Source of the DNA: Urechis unicinctus
Taxonomy: Eukaryota > Annelida > Polychaeta > Xenopneusta > Urechidae
NCBI GenBank assembly: GCA_034190875.2
Contig: CM067349.1
Coordinates: 9,485,933-9,549,932 of the forward strand
Direction: 5' to 3'
Length of the DNA stretch: 64,000 nt
The notes beneath the pieces were generated by a model, which was given only the letters and a program-made list of their open reading frames with translations, did no database searches and was not told the DNA's origin. Positions 63,886 to 64,000 of the stretch are shown piece after piece. A program made the translations under genes and the position numbers. The number at the start of each line of letters is the position of its first letter. The first letter of the stretch is position 1.

Positions 63886-64000
63886 TTCTCCGAGCGACAA
63901 TGTGCGTAGATATGGCCTAGTATCCGCAATATATGAACGGTTGATCCCTAAACCACGACTGATCTTTCACATAACAACTGTAAACGAGGCTATACGGGGT

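Overview
The window is animal DNA: short phase-consistent exons with GT-AG introns, an intron-free tRNA-Ala gene, AT microsatellites and many minisatellites. The protein families (SUEL/rhamnose-binding lectin, CUB, CCP/Sushi, single-pass membrane tails) fit a marine invertebrate, plausibly a mollusc or other lophotrochozoan. The species cannot be fixed from the sequence alone. All protein-coding exons recognised here are on the minus strand, so genes read from high to low coordinates.

Right end, 26.7-63.9 kb: a tandem array of 39 two-exon units, numbered U1 (26.76 kb) to U39 (63.9 kb); it continues past the window edge. A typical unit has (i) a 24-bp bipartite element, GCACTGTG-N10-GTTAAC on the plus strand, (ii) about 110-200 bp further downstream an exon 1 coding for a signal peptide and usually a G-Y-H-x-P-G tail, ending in phase 1, and (iii) an exon 2 of about 288 nt coding for one 8-cysteine SUEL/Gal_Lectin domain, starting and ending in phase 1 with a good splice donor. 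Between one donor and the next promoter element there is no stop-bearing terminal exon, membrane segment or other recognisable coding exon. U1 (lost donor), U7, U10, U11 and U35 (frameshifts) and U14 (exon 1 frame) look disabled. U31 needs an internal start.

Downstream of the array are two membrane-anchor cassettes without a lectin or signal-peptide exon of their own: C3 (24.17-26.30 kb) and C2 (19.48-22.75 kb). Each has, in order, a CUB-like exon, a CCP exon, a short linker exon, a transmembrane exon and a long tyrosine-bearing cytoplasmic exon. Their first exons start in phase 1 and match the donors of the array exactly. C1 (3.41-13.05 kb) is a paralogue with the same exon order that is complete, with its own signal-peptide and lectin exons.

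The simplest reading is a clustered-protocadherin-like or UGT1-like locus. About 33 usable variable first-exon pairs, each with its own promoter carrying a shared element, are spliced to a common receptor body (C3, and perhaps C2 when C3 is skipped). The products would be cell-surface receptors with a variable N-terminal lectin domain and a constant signalling tail holding ITIM-like (S-T-Y-E-S-I) and Y-x-N-x motifs. Splicing has not been observed here; it is inferred from exon phases, splice sites and the absence of other 3' exons. Recent 2.1-kb tandem duplication, mosaic exons and scattered frameshifts show rapid birth and death of units.

The rest is non-coding: 0-3.4 kb and 13.1-19.4 kb hold the tRNA-Ala, microsatellites and minisatellites of 22-43 bp. 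Introns of C1 and C2 hold large 30-, 48- and 41-bp minisatellites. Array spacers are mostly unique sequence with (TTCA)n-rich tracts just after many lectin donors.
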